Shown: positions 1-10,101, counted from the stretch's first letter. The stretch: DNA of 64,000 bases from Campylobacter anatolicus (GCF_018145655.1 NZ_JAGSSY010000004.1:1-64000); one strand, 5' to 3'. A program made the numbers and translations. The notes: generated by a model not told the origin, from the letters alone.

Positions 1-3000
1 GTTGTTTGTGTTTAAAGAGCTCTGTTTTAAATTTGTATTAGTCTGTGTTTTATCTATAAATGATTTAGATATATTACCAAGATGTGATTTAGTTGTTTTA
101 GTTTTATGGTGGGTGGTGAATTCGGCTGGGGTTAAATTTATACTATCTGCATTGACATTTATCTCGTTACTGGCTATTAAATTTGAACCTGATATGCTCG
201 TGTCTTCATTTGAGTTTAGATTTATACTTTTAGCATTTAAGCTTGAGCTTACTACTTTTTCGTCTATTATATCTGTAGTAGTTGTCTTTTTAGATAAAAA
301 GCCTTTTGATCTAACAGTGCTTTTTAAGTCCGTTTGATTGTTTATAGATGAAATTTTTATATTTTTATCCGCATTTAGATTTATAGCTTCATCGGCATTT
401 AAATTTGCTCCTACTAAGTCTATGTTCGCTGCATCGGCATTTATATTGTTTGCTTGTAGAGTGGATATTGTATTGGTTGTGATAGAGCCTTTAAAGGTAG
501 TATCTTTACCGCTTATATCAAAGCTCTGCTTTGCTTGGCTAGTTTTTATGTTTAGATTATTTTTAGCTTGTAGGTTTATGTTTTTATCTGCGTTTAGGTC
601 CGCACCATTTATATTTATATCGTTGTTTGCAGTTATATTAATATTTTCTTTAGCATTTAGAGTTGAGCTAGCACCAAGGTAGTTACCACTTTGATATTTG
701 TTTGAGTAATCAGTGCTGGTTTGATTGATATTTATATCATTTGCACTTAGTGCTATATTATCGCTACTAGCTGCGGTAGAAGTTAAGCTAAGATTATTAT
801 CGGCATTTAAATTTATAGTGTTATTTGCTAGAAGCAAGGCGTCTTTGTTTGTGATGGAATTTGCTTTTAGATTTATATCATTTGCAGCCATTGCTCCGCT
901 ATTATAGATATTTCCTGTCGCATCGATATGTATTTGATTATTTGCTATGATAAGCGAGCTTTGATTTATTGGCGTTTTATCTGTCTTAGATAAAAGCGTG
1001 TTGGTTATTAAGGCATTGGCATTTGCATAAAGTTTATCAAATTTGTTTAAAGCAAATGCTGGTGAGCTACCGTCATTTGTATATAAAAAGCCGGTGTTTA
1101 GTGGATTAAATTTTATATGAGAGATATCATTTGGTCTAAATATAGGTATATCTATGGTTTTATTTGCTTTATCTTCTATGTCACCGTTATTTAGATTTGT
1201 TAAACTTGCATAGAAGTTATTATTTGCTGCAAATATCGCCGGATAGCCGTCTTCTTTGTAGGATAAGTTTTTATGTGCACTAGTGCCTCCTTTGGTTTCC
1301 CACTTTGTCTTTAAGCTACCATTTTTATACCATTTTACTTTTTCTTCCCAATTGTATGTTAAATACGAGCTTACACTTCGCTCTAAATCTTGCCCTATGT
1401 TATATAAGTCACCACCATTTAGTCTAATATCATGGTTTGCATATATTTGGCTTTTGTCGTTTGTTATATTAGCAACTTTAAAATCTATATCATTTCCGGC
1501 ATAAATTTGAGCTGGGATAAAGTTAGCTAGACTATCTGGGGTGATGTATTCTTTTGTGATAGAGTAGTGAATGGTTCTAGTTTTTTCATGATCTTTTACA
1601 TGAGTGGTTGTGGCTATGATAGAGTTTGAGCTTTCATCTAATTTTAATGATACAAAAGGATGTGAGTCAGTGCCGTGAAGATAGCTTGTTTTATGTAAAT
1701 TTAAAGCATAGGCGATTGGATCGCTTAAGATTACTTTATTAAAAAGTTCGGCATTTAGCTCATCATCACTATAACTTTTTGCTTCAAGTTGCCATCGGTT
1801 TATGATCTCATCTTTTATTTTAGATATGTCGGTAGTTAGTTTAAAGCTTCTCTCGCCACAACAACCAAGATCAAGTGTGGAGCTAAAATTCTCACTATCT
1901 ATTTCAAATTTATTAAGCGAGTAATTATTTAACTTTCCAGCCTTAATGTTAATATTATCCGCTAGTATCGTGGAGGAGGCGTTGTTTATCTCATTGGCAT
2001 TTAAATTTAAATTATTTGCCGAAGCCATAATAGAAGTGGCTATGTTATTTATCTGATTAGCCGATATATGCATATCAAAGCCACTTGATATAGTGGCTTT
2101 ATCTTTATTTATGATGACAGAATTTGAGTTAAGATCTGCACTAGTTTGTGCTTGAATGGTATTTAGATTTATTATATCTCCGTTTGAGTTTATCTTTATT
2201 TGGTTTGCTTTTATAATACCGGCATTATTTACTCCGACACCGTCTTTAGTGGCTATTATGTTTATCTTGTTAGCATACATTCCACCAAGAGCGGTGCTAT
2301 CGATTGAAATGGCAGAGTTTTTTGTAGTAGTGCTTGGTAAGGCATTATTAAAAAGCTTACCGTCGCTACTTTGAACTTTACTATCGGTTGAGATTAAATT
2401 TAATTCGTTTGAATGGATAGAACTTGCTATTTTTATAGCGTTTGCAATGATATTTGTATAGTCTCCATTTTTATCGTTTAGTCCTTGCTCGATAATCTCG
2501 ATTCTGCCCTGCAAAGGGTTTAGATTATTTGAGATAGGATTTAAATTTAACTCTTTTATGCCTCCGTCGTTATTTAGATGAATTTTAGCAGTTGTAAATG
2601 TAGATGAGCTTGCATTTATTATATTAAGTCCATTTATATTTATACCGCTAGGATTAGCTATTAATAAATCAGCTCTCTTTCCAGCTATCTCTAAATTCCC
2701 TTTTAGTAGTGACGGATCGTTTGAATTTACTTGATTAATGATTAAATTTGCCGAACCACCATTTAAAAAAGGGTTTGCATTTACGAAACCAGCTATATTT
2801 GTGTTTGCACCATTTACTGAGTTATTTAAAACCGTGCCCTTATCTGGGGTATTAAATTTAGCATACTCATTAAATGAGATGCCTTTGGAATTTGGAGTAA
2901 CGATATTTACTATAAGGGCATCATTTTTTGCTTTTAGAATGACTGATTGGTGCGATTTATGGGCGGCAGGATCGGCGATAATGTTGGCTAAAGAGGTAGA

Positions 3001-3057
3001 AACAAGCAAGGATATACTAACAAAAATGGATAAAAGCTGTTTTAAAAAATTAAGCAT
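1..3057 (-). CDS. Two-partner-secretion exoprotein, filamentous hemagglutinin/CdiA-like (C-terminus off window)
   Basis: Open reading frame of 1019 codons on the minus strand that runs off the left edge with no stop. The ATG at 3055-3057 has an AAGGA Shine-Dalgarno a few bases upstream. Residues 1-24 form a signal peptide ending near SLA. The next ~150 residues look like the TPS secretion domain, with the diagnostic motif IANPSGININGLNIINAS (compare NPNGI in FhaB). The rest is Asn/Ile/Ala-rich, with dozens of short beta-helix repeats of the type LNADKNIN or ANDINI, and Fil_haemagg_2-like units (e.g. SGSNLIASNEINVNADSINL) near the window edge. Such proteins are exported by a TpsB/FhaC pore and act as adhesins or contact-dependent inhibition toxins. 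The partner and the C-terminus are not in the window, so adhesin and CdiA cannot be separated. Confidence 0.9.
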   Translation of the reverse strand, partial: MLNFLKQLLSIFVSISLLVSTSLANIIADPAAHKSHQSVILKAKNDALIVNIVTPNSKGISFNEYAKFNTPDKGTVLNNSVNGANTNIAGFVNANPFLNGGSANLIINQVNSNDPSLLKGNLEIAGKRADLLIANPSGININGLNIINASSSTFTTAKIHLNNDGGIKELNLNPISNNLNPLQGRIEIIEQGLNDKNGDYTNIIANAIKIASSIHSNELNLISTDSKVQSSDGKLFNNALPSTTTKNSAISIDSTALGGMYANKINIIATKDGVGVNNAGIIKANQIKINSNGDIINLNTIQAQTSADLNSNSVIINKDKATISSGFDMHISANQINNIATSIMASANNLNLNANEINNASSTILADNINIKAGKLNNYSLNKFEIDSENFSSTLDLGCCGERSFKLTTDISKIKDEIINRWQLEAKSYSDDELNAELFNKVILSDPIAYALNLHKTSYLHGTDSHPFVSLKLDESSNSIIATTTHVKDHEKTRTIHYSITKEYITPDSLANFIPAQIYAGNDIDFKVANITNDKSQIYANHDIRLNGGDLYNIGQDLERSVSSYLTYNWEEKVKWYKNGSLKTKWETKGGTSAHKNLSYKEDGYPAIFAANNNFYASLTNLNNGDIEDKANKTIDIPIFRPNDISHIKFNPLNTGFLYTNDGSSPAFALNKFDKLYANANALITNTLLSKTDKTPINQSSLIIANNQIHIDATGNIYNSGAMAANDINLKANSITNKDALLLANNTINLNADNNLSLTSTAASSDNIALSANDININQTSTDYSNKYQSGNYLGASSTLNAKENINITANNDININGADLNADKNINLQAKNNLNIKTSQAKQSFDISGKDTTFKGSITTNTISTLQANNINADAANIDLVGANLNADEAINLNADKNIKISSINNQTDLKSTVRSKGFLSKKTTTTDIIDEKVVSSSLNAKSINLNSNEDTSISGSNLIASNEINVNADSINLTPAEFTTHHKTKTTKSHLGNISKSFIDKTQTNTNLKQSSLNTNN

Positions 3058-3095
3058 CAAATGTCCTTGTGTTATTTTTGTGTTATTTTTATTTT

Positions 3096-3101
3096 ATTAT
3101 A
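3096..3101 (-). promoter_or_regulatory. -10 box of the exoprotein gene
   Basis: On the minus strand TATAAT lies about 38 bases upstream of the exoprotein ATG, which would give a leader of roughly 30 bases. The leader contains two copies of AAAAATAACAC. No convincing -35 box is seen, which is normal for Campylobacter sigma-70 promoters. Confidence 0.45.
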
Positions 3102-3569
3102 CCAGTTAGTATCGTAGTGATTGCTTAAAAATTTAAAAATATCTATGAATAATAAATTTCATAATTAAGAAATACTTTTAAATACAAAATACCAACTATT
3201 ACATTTTTTATAAGTATTTTAACTATGCTAATTTGGCTTTAGATTAGTGATAATATAGTATTTTGTCTACAATAAAACATTGTTTAATTTATAAAATTAC
3301 CTACCTTTAAAAACTATTTTCACTAACCTTTTGTGCTTGATATAGTTTATCTTCATTATAGCGATGAGTTTTTATTTCGATAGCATTGGCTACTTCTTTT
3401 TAAAACCCATTGAAGTCTTACTATTAACTAGCTATTTTCTAAAAAATTTAATAAAACAAACCTTTATAATATCAATATAAATTATAGTGTTTTTAAAAGA
3501 ATAAATTTTTATCTACTTTAACTAAAAATTTTCAATTTCTATAAATTTATCATATTAAAAAGTAAATGT
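3102..3569. other. AT-rich divergent intergenic region
   Basis: About 470 bases between two divergent genes with no open frame of note and no recognised RNA. I see only AT-rich sequence, with a candidate promoter at each edge. Confidence 0.6.
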
Positions 3570-3575
3570 TATAAT
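3570..3575 (+). promoter_or_regulatory. -10 box of the P-loop ATPase gene
   Basis: TATAAT 18 bases upstream of the TTG start at 3594; an AAGGGAG Shine-Dalgarno sits between them. No -35 consensus. Confidence 0.4.
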
Positions 3576-3593
3576 TCACTCAAGGGAGAAAAT

Positions 3594-4691
3594 TTGAAAG
3601 ATTTGGATTTTTTTTATCAAACACCGCTTAAAAATATCAAATTTATAGATCGAAAATGCTATATAACTCGATCCAAAACGCTCATCATCGGCAATGTAGG
3701 CAGTGGAAAGACAAGTATGATATGCGAATATCTAAGTGCTTACAAACAAGAAGAGCGGCTTTATATAAACTTAAAAGATATGCGGTGCAATGCGAATTTA
3801 CTATCAAATTTAAAGGATTTTTTGTTAGCTAATCCAAATATAAAAGTGCTTGGTGTGGATAATATAAGCTCACAAGATGAGGCTAACACACTTAAAATTT
3901 GCTCCTCTTTACCTCAACTTCAAGGCTTTTTAATAGCAACAAACAATCGTGATATAAATTTACCAAATTTTAATACCTTAAAGCTTGGTTATCTTGATTA
4001 TGAAGAGTTTATACTATTTTTTCGTAAAAATTTAGATGAAAATATGCTTTTTAGCCATTTTTTAGCCCATGGAACGGCGGTAAAATGTGCATTTTTAGAT
4101 GCAAGCGAAGTAAGTGAATATCTTCAAAATCAACTCAAAAAAGAGCTAAGCCAAAGTGCTTTAAACATCATAAAAGAGTGTGCTAGGAAGTGCGGTGAGA
4201 CGATGAGTGTTTTTGAAATTTATAAAACATTAAAAACACAGCAAAAGATCTCCAAAGATAGCGTTTATACCGTATTAAACGAGCTTGAGAGAGATGGTAT
4301 TATAACACTTTTGGCAAAATTTAATGAACCAAATGTTGCAAAAAAACTATTTTTCACAAATTTTGCCATGCGTAATGCACTTAGTGCAAAAAAGGACTTT
4401 TCATCAACTTTTGCAAATGTTATACTCTGTGAATTGTCTAAATTTAATGATGAAATTTACTACACAAAAGAGTTTGATTTTTTCCTTGTTAAAAGAAAAC
4501 TTGCTTTGCTTTGCATACCATTTACGCCAAGCGAGATAATCTTTTTAAAATTTAAAAAACTTCATCAAAGTTTAAAAAAACTAGGTGCGACAAAGCTACA
4601 AGTCATAAGTGTAACAAACTCTGGTGAGCTTAGCATTGAAGGCATTAAGTGCGAGATTTTACCATTTTCACGTTGGGCACTAGGAATATAA
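3594..4691 (+). CDS. P-loop ATPase with C-terminal winged-helix-like region
   Basis: 365 residues from a TTG start preceded by AAGGGAG. Walker A GNVGSGKT is at residues 33-40 and a Walker B-like strand (KVLGVDN) near residues 84-90. Residues about 195-235 (MSVFEIYKTL..., VYTVLNELERDGII) read like a winged helix. The architecture is that of the archaeal/bacterial AAA ATPases that carry a C-terminal winged helix and nuclease-like domain. The function of these proteins is generally unknown, and I make no specific claim. It is followed 35 bases later by an exported protein gene on the same strand that has its own TATAAT at 4698-4703. Confidence 0.7.
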   Translation: MKDLDFFYQTPLKNIKFIDRKCYITRSKTLIIGNVGSGKTSMICEYLSAYKQEERLYINLKDMRCNANLLSNLKDFLLANPNIKVLGVDNISSQDEANTLKICSSLPQLQGFLIATNNRDINLPNFNTLKLGYLDYEEFILFFRKNLDENMLFSHFLAHGTAVKCAFLDASEVSEYLQNQLKKELSQSALNIIKECARKCGETMSVFEIYKTLKTQQKISKDSVYTVLNELERDGIITLLAKFNEPNVAKKLFFTNFAMRNALSAKKDFSSTFANVILCELSKFNDEIYYTKEFDFFLVKRKLALLCIPFTPSEIIFLKFKKLHQSLKKLGATKLQVISVTNSGELSIEGIKCEILPFSRWALGI

Positions 4692-4726
4692 ATTTGTTAT
4701 AATTGCACTTTTTTAAAAGGATAAAA

Positions 4727-5599
4727 ATGCGATCACTTTTCATACTATTTTTTATAGCAATTTTTGCGTTTGGATATGAGATAAGTCACGAAAATATCGG
4801 TAAATTTTATAAATTTAGTGGCGAGGCAGATGGTATAGCAACAGAGCTTTATATAAATGTTTATAAAAATGAGTTTGAAAATTTAAAATCAACAAAAGAC
4901 TTTGAAGTGCCAAGTAAAACGAGTGGTCATATATTTTTTAGCAACAACAAATTTGAATTTGATAAGGGTATGATAGAGCAAAAAAACGATACTATAACAA
5001 AGATAAATGCAAAATCAGAATGGATAGATCTAAACGTAGAAAATAACACAAATAACGAACTTGTCGGAAAAGTAGCGATCAAAGGTAAAGCCTACAAACT
5101 CACTTTAAAACAAGATATAAGCTTTGAGATCATAACTCTTGCCAAACAGCTCAGTAACGATAATGGCTTAAAATTTCAAGCGATCTTAAGCGATTTTAGC
5201 TCGACTAAATTTATAAATAAATACCGCAAAAATCTCACCGAAGATCTAAAAAATTTACAAGTATTATGGCAAAATAGACCTCAAAAAGATGAAAATCATA
5301 GCAAAATAACACGGCTATTTTATCAAAATGAACGCATAAAAAATATCTGTACTTATGAAAATAAAATCACTATAACTTGCAAAACAAGCAATATAAAAAA
5401 CTCAAAAAATCTTAGCCTATCATCGCTTTTTAAAAATTTAAAAGATGAAAATCTGCAAAAGATTTTTACCAAACACGATATAAGAATGAGCGAAAATTTC
5501 ACACTTTCGCCAATGGGATTGACGTTTTATAGTGACGATGAAAAGACACTTAGCTTAGATGAAATTAAGCCATTTTTAAAAGATAGCTTTGGGCTTTAA
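4727..5599 (+). CDS. Exported protein with DUF3298-like C-terminus, function unknown
   Basis: I choose the ATG at 4727 because it gives a clean signal peptide ([16 protein letters not shown]) and has AAAAGGAT upstream; the frame itself is open from 4703. The mature part (~275 residues) is lysine/asparagine-rich. The last 60 residues ([10 protein letters not shown]..., GLTFYS..., [10 protein letters not shown]) resemble the RsiV/DUF3298 pattern of surface or periplasmic proteins, but this is a weak match by eye. It ends 2 bases before rnhB, so the two are probably co-transcribed. I do not recognise a function. Confidence 0.65.
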   Translation: MRSLFILFFIAIFAFGYEISHENIGKFYKFSGEADGIATELYINVYKNEFENLKSTKDFEVPSKTSGHIFFSNNKFEFDKGMIEQKNDTITKINAKSEWIDLNVENNTNNELVGKVAIKGKAYKLTLKQDISFEIITLAKQLSNDNGLKFQAILSDFSSTKFINKYRKNLTEDLKNLQVLWQNRPQKDENHSKITRLFYQNERIKNICTYENKITITCKTSNIKNSKNLSLSSLFKNLKDENLQKIFTKHDIRMSENFTLSPMGLTFYSDDEKTLSLDEIKPFLKDSFGL

Positions 5600-5601
5600 A
5601 T

Positions 5602-6213
5602 ATGTTAGATGGCTTAAATTTCAAATATAAAATGGATAAGAATTTAAAAAATTTATGTGAATTTGATCCTAAAATTTGCGGTATAGATGAGGCTGGACGT
5701 GGTGCGTTAGCTGGGTGTATGGCAGTAGCTGCGTGTATTTTAAAGTGCGATATAAAGGGGCTAAATGATTCTAAAAAACTAACTCCTAAAAAACGTAAAG
5801 AGCTATATAATCAGATCATACAAAATGCCAATTTTCTCATTATTTATTTTTCAAATACTCAGATTGATGAGCTAGGACTTAGCGAGTGTTTAAGACGTGC
5901 GTTAAATTTATTTAAAAGCTATTTTGTGGGTTATGAGTTATTATATGATGGTAATGCAAACTACGGTACAGGTATTAAAACAATGATAAAAGCTGATGGC
6001 AAAGTCGCACAAGTGAGTGCGGCTAGTATCTTGGCTAAAGTAAGCCGTGATGAGCTAATGAACGCATGGGATAAAATTTATCCTCAATACGGCTACGCAA
6101 AACACAAAGGATACGGTACAAAGGCACACATAGCCGCGATAGATAAATTTGGTGATTGTGCTCTTATGAGACAAAGTTTTAAGCTAAAAAACAATGAACC
6201 AAAACTATTTTAA
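5602..6213 (+). CDS. rnhB: Ribonuclease HII
   Basis: 203 residues. Hydrolyses the RNA strand of RNA-DNA hybrids and nicks at misincorporated ribonucleotides, in the cytoplasm. The active-site motif [12 protein letters not shown] gives the first Asp-Glu pair, and the remaining acidic residues are in [10 protein letters not shown] and [14 protein letters not shown], together with the family motif SRDELM. Length is typical. ATG 5602 starts 2 bases after the preceding stop without a strong Shine-Dalgarno; an alternative start is ATG 5632, which would remove ten residues that are not conserved in the family. Confidence 0.93.
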   Translation: MLDGLNFKYKMDKNLKNLCEFDPKICGIDEAGRGALAGCMAVAACILKCDIKGLNDSKKLTPKKRKELYNQIIQNANFLIIYFSNTQIDELGLSECLRRALNLFKSYFVGYELLYDGNANYGTGIKTMIKADGKVAQVSAASILAKVSRDELMNAWDKIYPQYGYAKHKGYGTKAHIAAIDKFGDCALMRQSFKLKNNEPKLF

Positions 6214-6551
6214 TAAAAATACAGATAGGCTAAATACGATAGCATAACAAATTTTAAACAAGGATACTTACAGCAGATATAAAAGGTATAAAAATAGAAA
6301 TTTTTACTAATAAATTTGTATTTTTATCTATTGCTACTATATATTTACTAGCTCATTTGCATACTTGAATAAGAGATTTCAATCATAAAATGCCAAGGTC
6401 TTAAAAAGCGAAATTTATAATCTAAAAGATAAACAAAGAATTAGATAAATTTATATGACAAAAGGCTTTTGAATCAGTAAATATCGATGTATCGTAGTAT
6501 TTTACATTGATAAGCCAAAGCTACTTGAAGCTTAGCTAAAGTTTAGCATAG
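6214..6551. other. Non-coding gap
   Basis: About 340 AT-rich bases with many stops in all frames. No RNA gene, terminator or recognisable gene remnant seen. Confidence 0.5.
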
Positions 6552-6557
6552 TATAAT
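6552..6557 (+). promoter_or_regulatory. -10 box abutting the start codon (possible leaderless mRNA)
   Basis: TATAAT ends 6 bases before the ATG at 6564, so transcription would start at or next to the A of the start codon. No Shine-Dalgarno is present. Confidence 0.4.
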
Positions 6558-6563
6558 CGCACG

Positions 6564-7487
6564 ATGAAAACTTTAATATTTCCAATAACAGCTATTATTT
6601 TATCCTTTGTTGCGTATTTTATGCCAGATATTTTTATACCTTTTAAAGGCTATATCATCCCGCTTTTAATCATCATTATGCTTGGTATGGGAATGACATT
6701 AACGCTTAATGACTTTAATGGTGTTTTTGATAAAAAATATGCTCTTTTACTAGGCATATCACTACAATTTATAATAATGCCATTAGCTGCACTTGGTATA
6801 TCTATAGCGTTTGATCTTGGAAAAGATCTAGTAGTAGGTATGATGCTTGTTGGCACGAGTGCTGGTGGTACCGCTTCAAACGTCATCACATATCTAGCAC
6901 GTGGTAATCTTGCATTATCTGTGAGTATGACACTATGTTCGACACTCCTTTCTATAGTGTTAATGCCATTTTTAACCTGGCTTTACATAGGACAAAAGGT
7001 GCCAGTCCCAGCCATAGATATGCTTATAGAGCTTATAAAAATAACACTAATACCTTTAAGCCTTGGTATAGCCATAAACACATACGCACATAAATTTGTG
7101 ACAAAAATTCAGCCTTTACTGCCTACTATATCTATATCATCTATAGTTTTTATTATAGCTATTGTAGTCTCTGTAAATCATTTAAATATCCAAAAAGTTG
7201 GATATTTAGTTATAATCGCTGTTATCTTGCATAATAGTACTGGTTTATTGCTAGGCTACTTAGGTGCAAAACTCTTTGGCTTTGATGATAAGATCGCACG
7301 AACTATCGCTATCGAAGTTGGTATGCAAAACTCAGGATTAAGCGTAGCTTTAGCGATAAAATACTTCGGTGGACTTAGTGCCCTACCAGGTGCGATGTTT
7401 AGCATATGGCACAACGTCTCAGGAGCTTTATTGGCTGGATACTGGGCTAGTAAAGATGAAAAAGAAGACGAAGTTAAAGAGCCTTAA
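6564..7487 (+). CDS. Bile acid:sodium symporter (BASS) family transporter
   Basis: 307 residues with about nine to ten hydrophobic segments covering nearly the whole chain. The Gly-rich stretch MGMTLTLNDF near residue 45 and VGTSAGGTASNVITYLARGN near residue 100 are hallmark BASS crossover motifs, and VGMQNSGLSVALA near 255 is the second one. Members move organic anions (bile acids, pantoate, pyruvate, other keto acids) with sodium; the substrate cannot be read from the sequence. The start codon lacks a ribosome-binding site and sits just after a TATAAT. Convergent with the downstream gene, sharing a hairpin at 7497-7520. Confidence 0.88.
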   Translation: MKTLIFPITAIILSFVAYFMPDIFIPFKGYIIPLLIIIMLGMGMTLTLNDFNGVFDKKYALLLGISLQFIIMPLAALGISIAFDLGKDLVVGMMLVGTSAGGTASNVITYLARGNLALSVSMTLCSTLLSIVLMPFLTWLYIGQKVPVPAIDMLIELIKITLIPLSLGIAINTYAHKFVTKIQPLLPTISISSIVFIIAIVVSVNHLNIQKVGYLVIIAVILHNSTGLLLGYLGAKLFGFDDKIARTIAIEVGMQNSGLSVALAIKYFGGLSALPGAMFSIWHNVSGALLAGYWASKDEKEDEVKEP

Positions 7488-7520
7488 ATTTAAAAAGTGT
7501 CGTAGCAATCACCACGACAC
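7485..7520 (-). terminator. Terminator of the sulfur amino-acid operon
   Basis: On the minus strand GTGTCGT and ACGACAC pair around a 10-base loop (7497-7520), followed by TTTTTAAATTT. It lies just past the stop at 7528. Confidence 0.75.
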
Positions 7521-7527
7521 CGAATGG

Positions 7528-8670
7528 CTACTTCTTAGCCTTTGCAATAGCCTGTGATAAGTCAGCGATGAGATCGTCCACGTTTTCTATACCGATTGCA
7601 AGACGAAGTAAGTTTTGCTTAATGCCTATCCTATCTTGTAGCTCCCTTGGATATGCCTCATGTGTCATTGAGGCTGGATGACATATAAGGCTCTCAACAC
7701 CGCCTAGACTCACCGCTAAATCAAATAGCTTAAGACTTTTAGCAAATACTTTATAATCATACTCAGCTTTTAGCTCAATAGATATAACCGCACCAACGCC
7801 ACTAGCCTGAGCTTGTTGCACTTGTTTTTCATACGTAGAGTGCGACCCAGCGTAATGCACTACTTCAATCGCCTCATTATCCTTTAAAAATTTAATAATC
7901 TTTAACGTATTCTCGCTCTGTCTATCAAAACGCACACTTAGCGTCTTTAATCCGCGTATAAGATAGTATGCGTCAGTCGGTGCAAGTGTCGCTCCTAGCG
8001 TATTTTTCATAAATTTTATACGCTCAGCCAAAACATCATCATTTGTAGTAACGATACCAGCGATTAAATCAGCGTGTCCGCCAATGTATTTTGTCGCACT
8101 ATAGACTACTATATCAACGCCAAAGCTAAATAGCTTTTGATAATACGGCGTTAAAAATGTATTATCCACAACGACTAAAATACCCTTTTTATGGGCTAGT
8201 TCAGTGATCTTTTTTATATCAGTCACGCGAAGCAACGGATTAGACGGAGTTTCTATAAATATCATCTTCACATCACTGCTTATATCACTCTCTTTTAGCT
8301 TATTTAAGTCATCAACTAGCTCGTAATTTATGCCTTGATTTTTAAATATCCCACTAACATAGCGAAATGTACCACCATATACGTTGTTATTTAGCAGCAC
8401 TCTATCGCCACTTTTTAGCAGATTAAATACTGTCGAAGTAGCAGCCATACCAGAAGCGAGTGCGAAGCAGTGCTTTGCTCCTTCAAATTTGGCAAAAAGC
8501 TCTTCAAAGGCATTTCTAGTAGGGTTTGCACCACGAGAATAAGCATAATCTTGAAACTCTTCAATGCCATCTTGAACGAATGTACTAGCTAGCACGATAG
8601 GCGGAACCACAGAGCCATTTGGGTTGTGTTTTGCTTCTATGCCTTTTACGATTAAAGTATCAACTTTCAT
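7528..8670 (-). CDS. PLP-dependent trans-sulfuration enzyme (cystathionine gamma-synthase/lyase family)
   Basis: 380 residues of the Cys/Met metabolism PLP family. It has the PLP lysine motif YSATKYIGGHADLI, the N-terminal YSRGANPTRNAFE motif, ALASGMAATS for phosphate binding, and IETPSNPLL. It is the last gene of an operon with two amino-acid binding proteins, a permease and an ATPase, which fits cleavage of imported cystine or cystathionine (MccB-like) or replacement chemistry (MetB-like). The family's reaction cannot be decided by eye. ATG start with AAGGATAAT upstream. 25 bases separate it from the ATPase gene. Confidence 0.88.
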   Translation of the reverse strand: MKVDTLIVKGIEAKHNPNGSVVPPIVLASTFVQDGIEEFQDYAYSRGANPTRNAFEELFAKFEGAKHCFALASGMAATSTVFNLLKSGDRVLLNNNVYGGTFRYVSGIFKNQGINYELVDDLNKLKESDISSDVKMIFIETPSNPLLRVTDIKKITELAHKKGILVVVDNTFLTPYYQKLFSFGVDIVVYSATKYIGGHADLIAGIVTTNDDVLAERIKFMKNTLGATLAPTDAYYLIRGLKTLSVRFDRQSENTLKIIKFLKDNEAIEVVHYAGSHSTYEKQVQQAQASGVGAVISIELKAEYDYKVFAKSLKLFDLAVSLGGVESLICHPASMTHEAYPRELQDRIGIKQNLLRLAIGIENVDDLIADLSQAIAKAKK

Positions 8671-8695
8671 TATTATCCTTTTAAATTTATATTCT

Positions 8696-9433
8696 TTAAA
8701 TTTTCATCGCTGAGATAAATTTAACGATACGCTCATTTGAACTTTCAAAAAACTCATCAGGACTACCATCAAATGCGATAACTCCACCGTCTAAAAATAA
8801 AATCCTATCCGCAGCCTTTCTGGCAAACGCCATATTATGCGTTACGATGATGAGCGACTTATGCTCACTACTTAATGAGACTATTGTTTTTAGCACCTCA
8901 GCTTCTAACTCCGGATCAAGTGCGGATGTCGGCTCATCAAGCAATAAAAAATACGGATCCATAGCCAATGCTCTAGCTATCGCCACACGCTGTGCCTGTC
9001 CACCAGAGAGCCTATTTGGGTAGGCACTCTCTTTTTCACTTAGTCCTACCTTTGCTAAAAGCTCACGAGCCGTTTTTATTGCACTTTGCTTGTCCTGCTT
9101 TAGCACATTTATAGGGCCTTCTATGATATTTTCAAGCACATTTAGATGCGGAAATAAGTGAAATCCCTGAAAAACCATACCAGTGTGCCGTCTAAACGGC
9201 AAAATATCTTTTTCGCTTAGCTTCCCATCAAATTTAATAAACTCATTACCAAGCGATAGCTCTCCACTTTGTGGGATTTCTAATAAATTTATACAACGTA
9301 GCAAGGTTGATTTCCCCGAACCTGATGAGCCTACGATAACTGTAGTTTGCCTCTCATAAATCTCAACGCTAATATCGCTAAGCACTTGATGTTTGTCAAA
9401 AAATTTACTCACATTTGCTAGTTTTACAGACAT
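8696..9433 (-). CDS. Polar amino-acid ABC transporter ATPase
   Basis: 245 residues; energises import by the adjacent permease. Walker A GSSGSGKST, Q-loop region MVFQGFHLFPHLNVLENI, signature LSGGQAQRVAIARALA, Walker B FLLLDEPTSALDPE and switch His in IVTHNMAFA are all intact. The sequence is typical of the GlnQ/TcyN/HisP class. It sits 8 bases downstream of the permease gene, in the operon ending with the trans-sulfuration enzyme, which suggests cystine, cysteine or another sulfur amino acid as cargo. Confidence 0.93.
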   Translation of the reverse strand: MSVKLANVSKFFDKHQVLSDISVEIYERQTTVIVGSSGSGKSTLLRCINLLEIPQSGELSLGNEFIKFDGKLSEKDILPFRRHTGMVFQGFHLFPHLNVLENIIEGPINVLKQDKQSAIKTARELLAKVGLSEKESAYPNRLSGGQAQRVAIARALAMDPYFLLLDEPTSALDPELEAEVLKTIVSLSSEHKSLIIVTHNMAFARKAADRILFLDGGVIAFDGSPDEFFESSNERIVKFISAMKI

Positions 9434-9441
9434 CTTAGCTC

Positions 9442-10101
9442 CTAAATATGCCTAGAAAATCGCTTTTCTAAGATCGCTTGCAAGTAAGTTAAAAAGGTAC
9501 AAATAATAAGATATACCACAGCAACCAGCACATAAAGTAAGAGTGGTTCAAACGTCCTTGCTGCAATGCGTTGAGCGACCATAAACATATCTACCATAGT
9601 AATAGATGCAGCCAATGAAGTATCCTTTACAAGCGAGATAAAGGTATTTGAAAGCGGTGGCAAAGAGATACGAGCGGCTTGCGGTGCTATGATACGACGA
9701 AGTATCATGCCCTTACTCATACCAAGCGAAGCCGCCGCCTCCCACTGCCCCTGTGGTACTGAAAGTATAGCTGCACGAACTGCCTCTGATGCGTAAGCAC
9801 CGACATTTAGTGAAAATGCTATTATCGCAGCCGTCCAAACATCAAGAGTTATACCAACAGCTGGAAGTCCAAAAAATACGATGAAAAGCTGCACTAATAG
9901 TGGCGTACCACGAAATATCCACACGTAAATTCCAAATATAAAATTTAGCGGTTTTAGTGGTGATAGCCTAGCAAGTGCTGTGATGATAGCAATAATAAGT
10001 CCTAGTGAAAATGACGCCAAGGTAAGCGGTATAGTTATCTTGGCTCCAGCTATCATTATAGGCATAATAGATTCAGATATTATCTGTATTGCTCTTTCCA
10101 A
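9442..10101 (-). CDS. Polar amino-acid ABC transporter permease
   Basis: 219 residues, about five membrane segments, HisM/TcyL type. The EAA loop that docks the ATPase is visible as EAAASLGMSKGMILRRIIAP. IFRGTPLLVQLF is the usual motif in the first half. Only one permease gene is present, so it probably works as a homodimer, unlike HisQM pairs. Located 18 bases after the second binding protein gene. Confidence 0.92.
   Translation of the reverse strand: MERAIQIISESIMPIMIAGAKITIPLTLASFSLGLIIAIITALARLSPLKPLNFIFGIYVWIFRGTPLLVQLFIVFFGLPAVGITLDVWTAAIIAFSLNVGAYASEAVRAAILSVPQGQWEAAASLGMSKGMILRRIIAPQAARISLPPLSNTFISLVKDTSLAASITMVDMFMVAQRIAARTFEPLLLYVLVAVVYLIICTFLTYLQAILEKRFSRHI

Noticed and set aside
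2-3109. Plus-strand frames of 60-123 codons with hydrophobic translations
   Set aside because: They are the antisense of the continuous minus-strand exoprotein gene; no ribosome sites and low-complexity translations.
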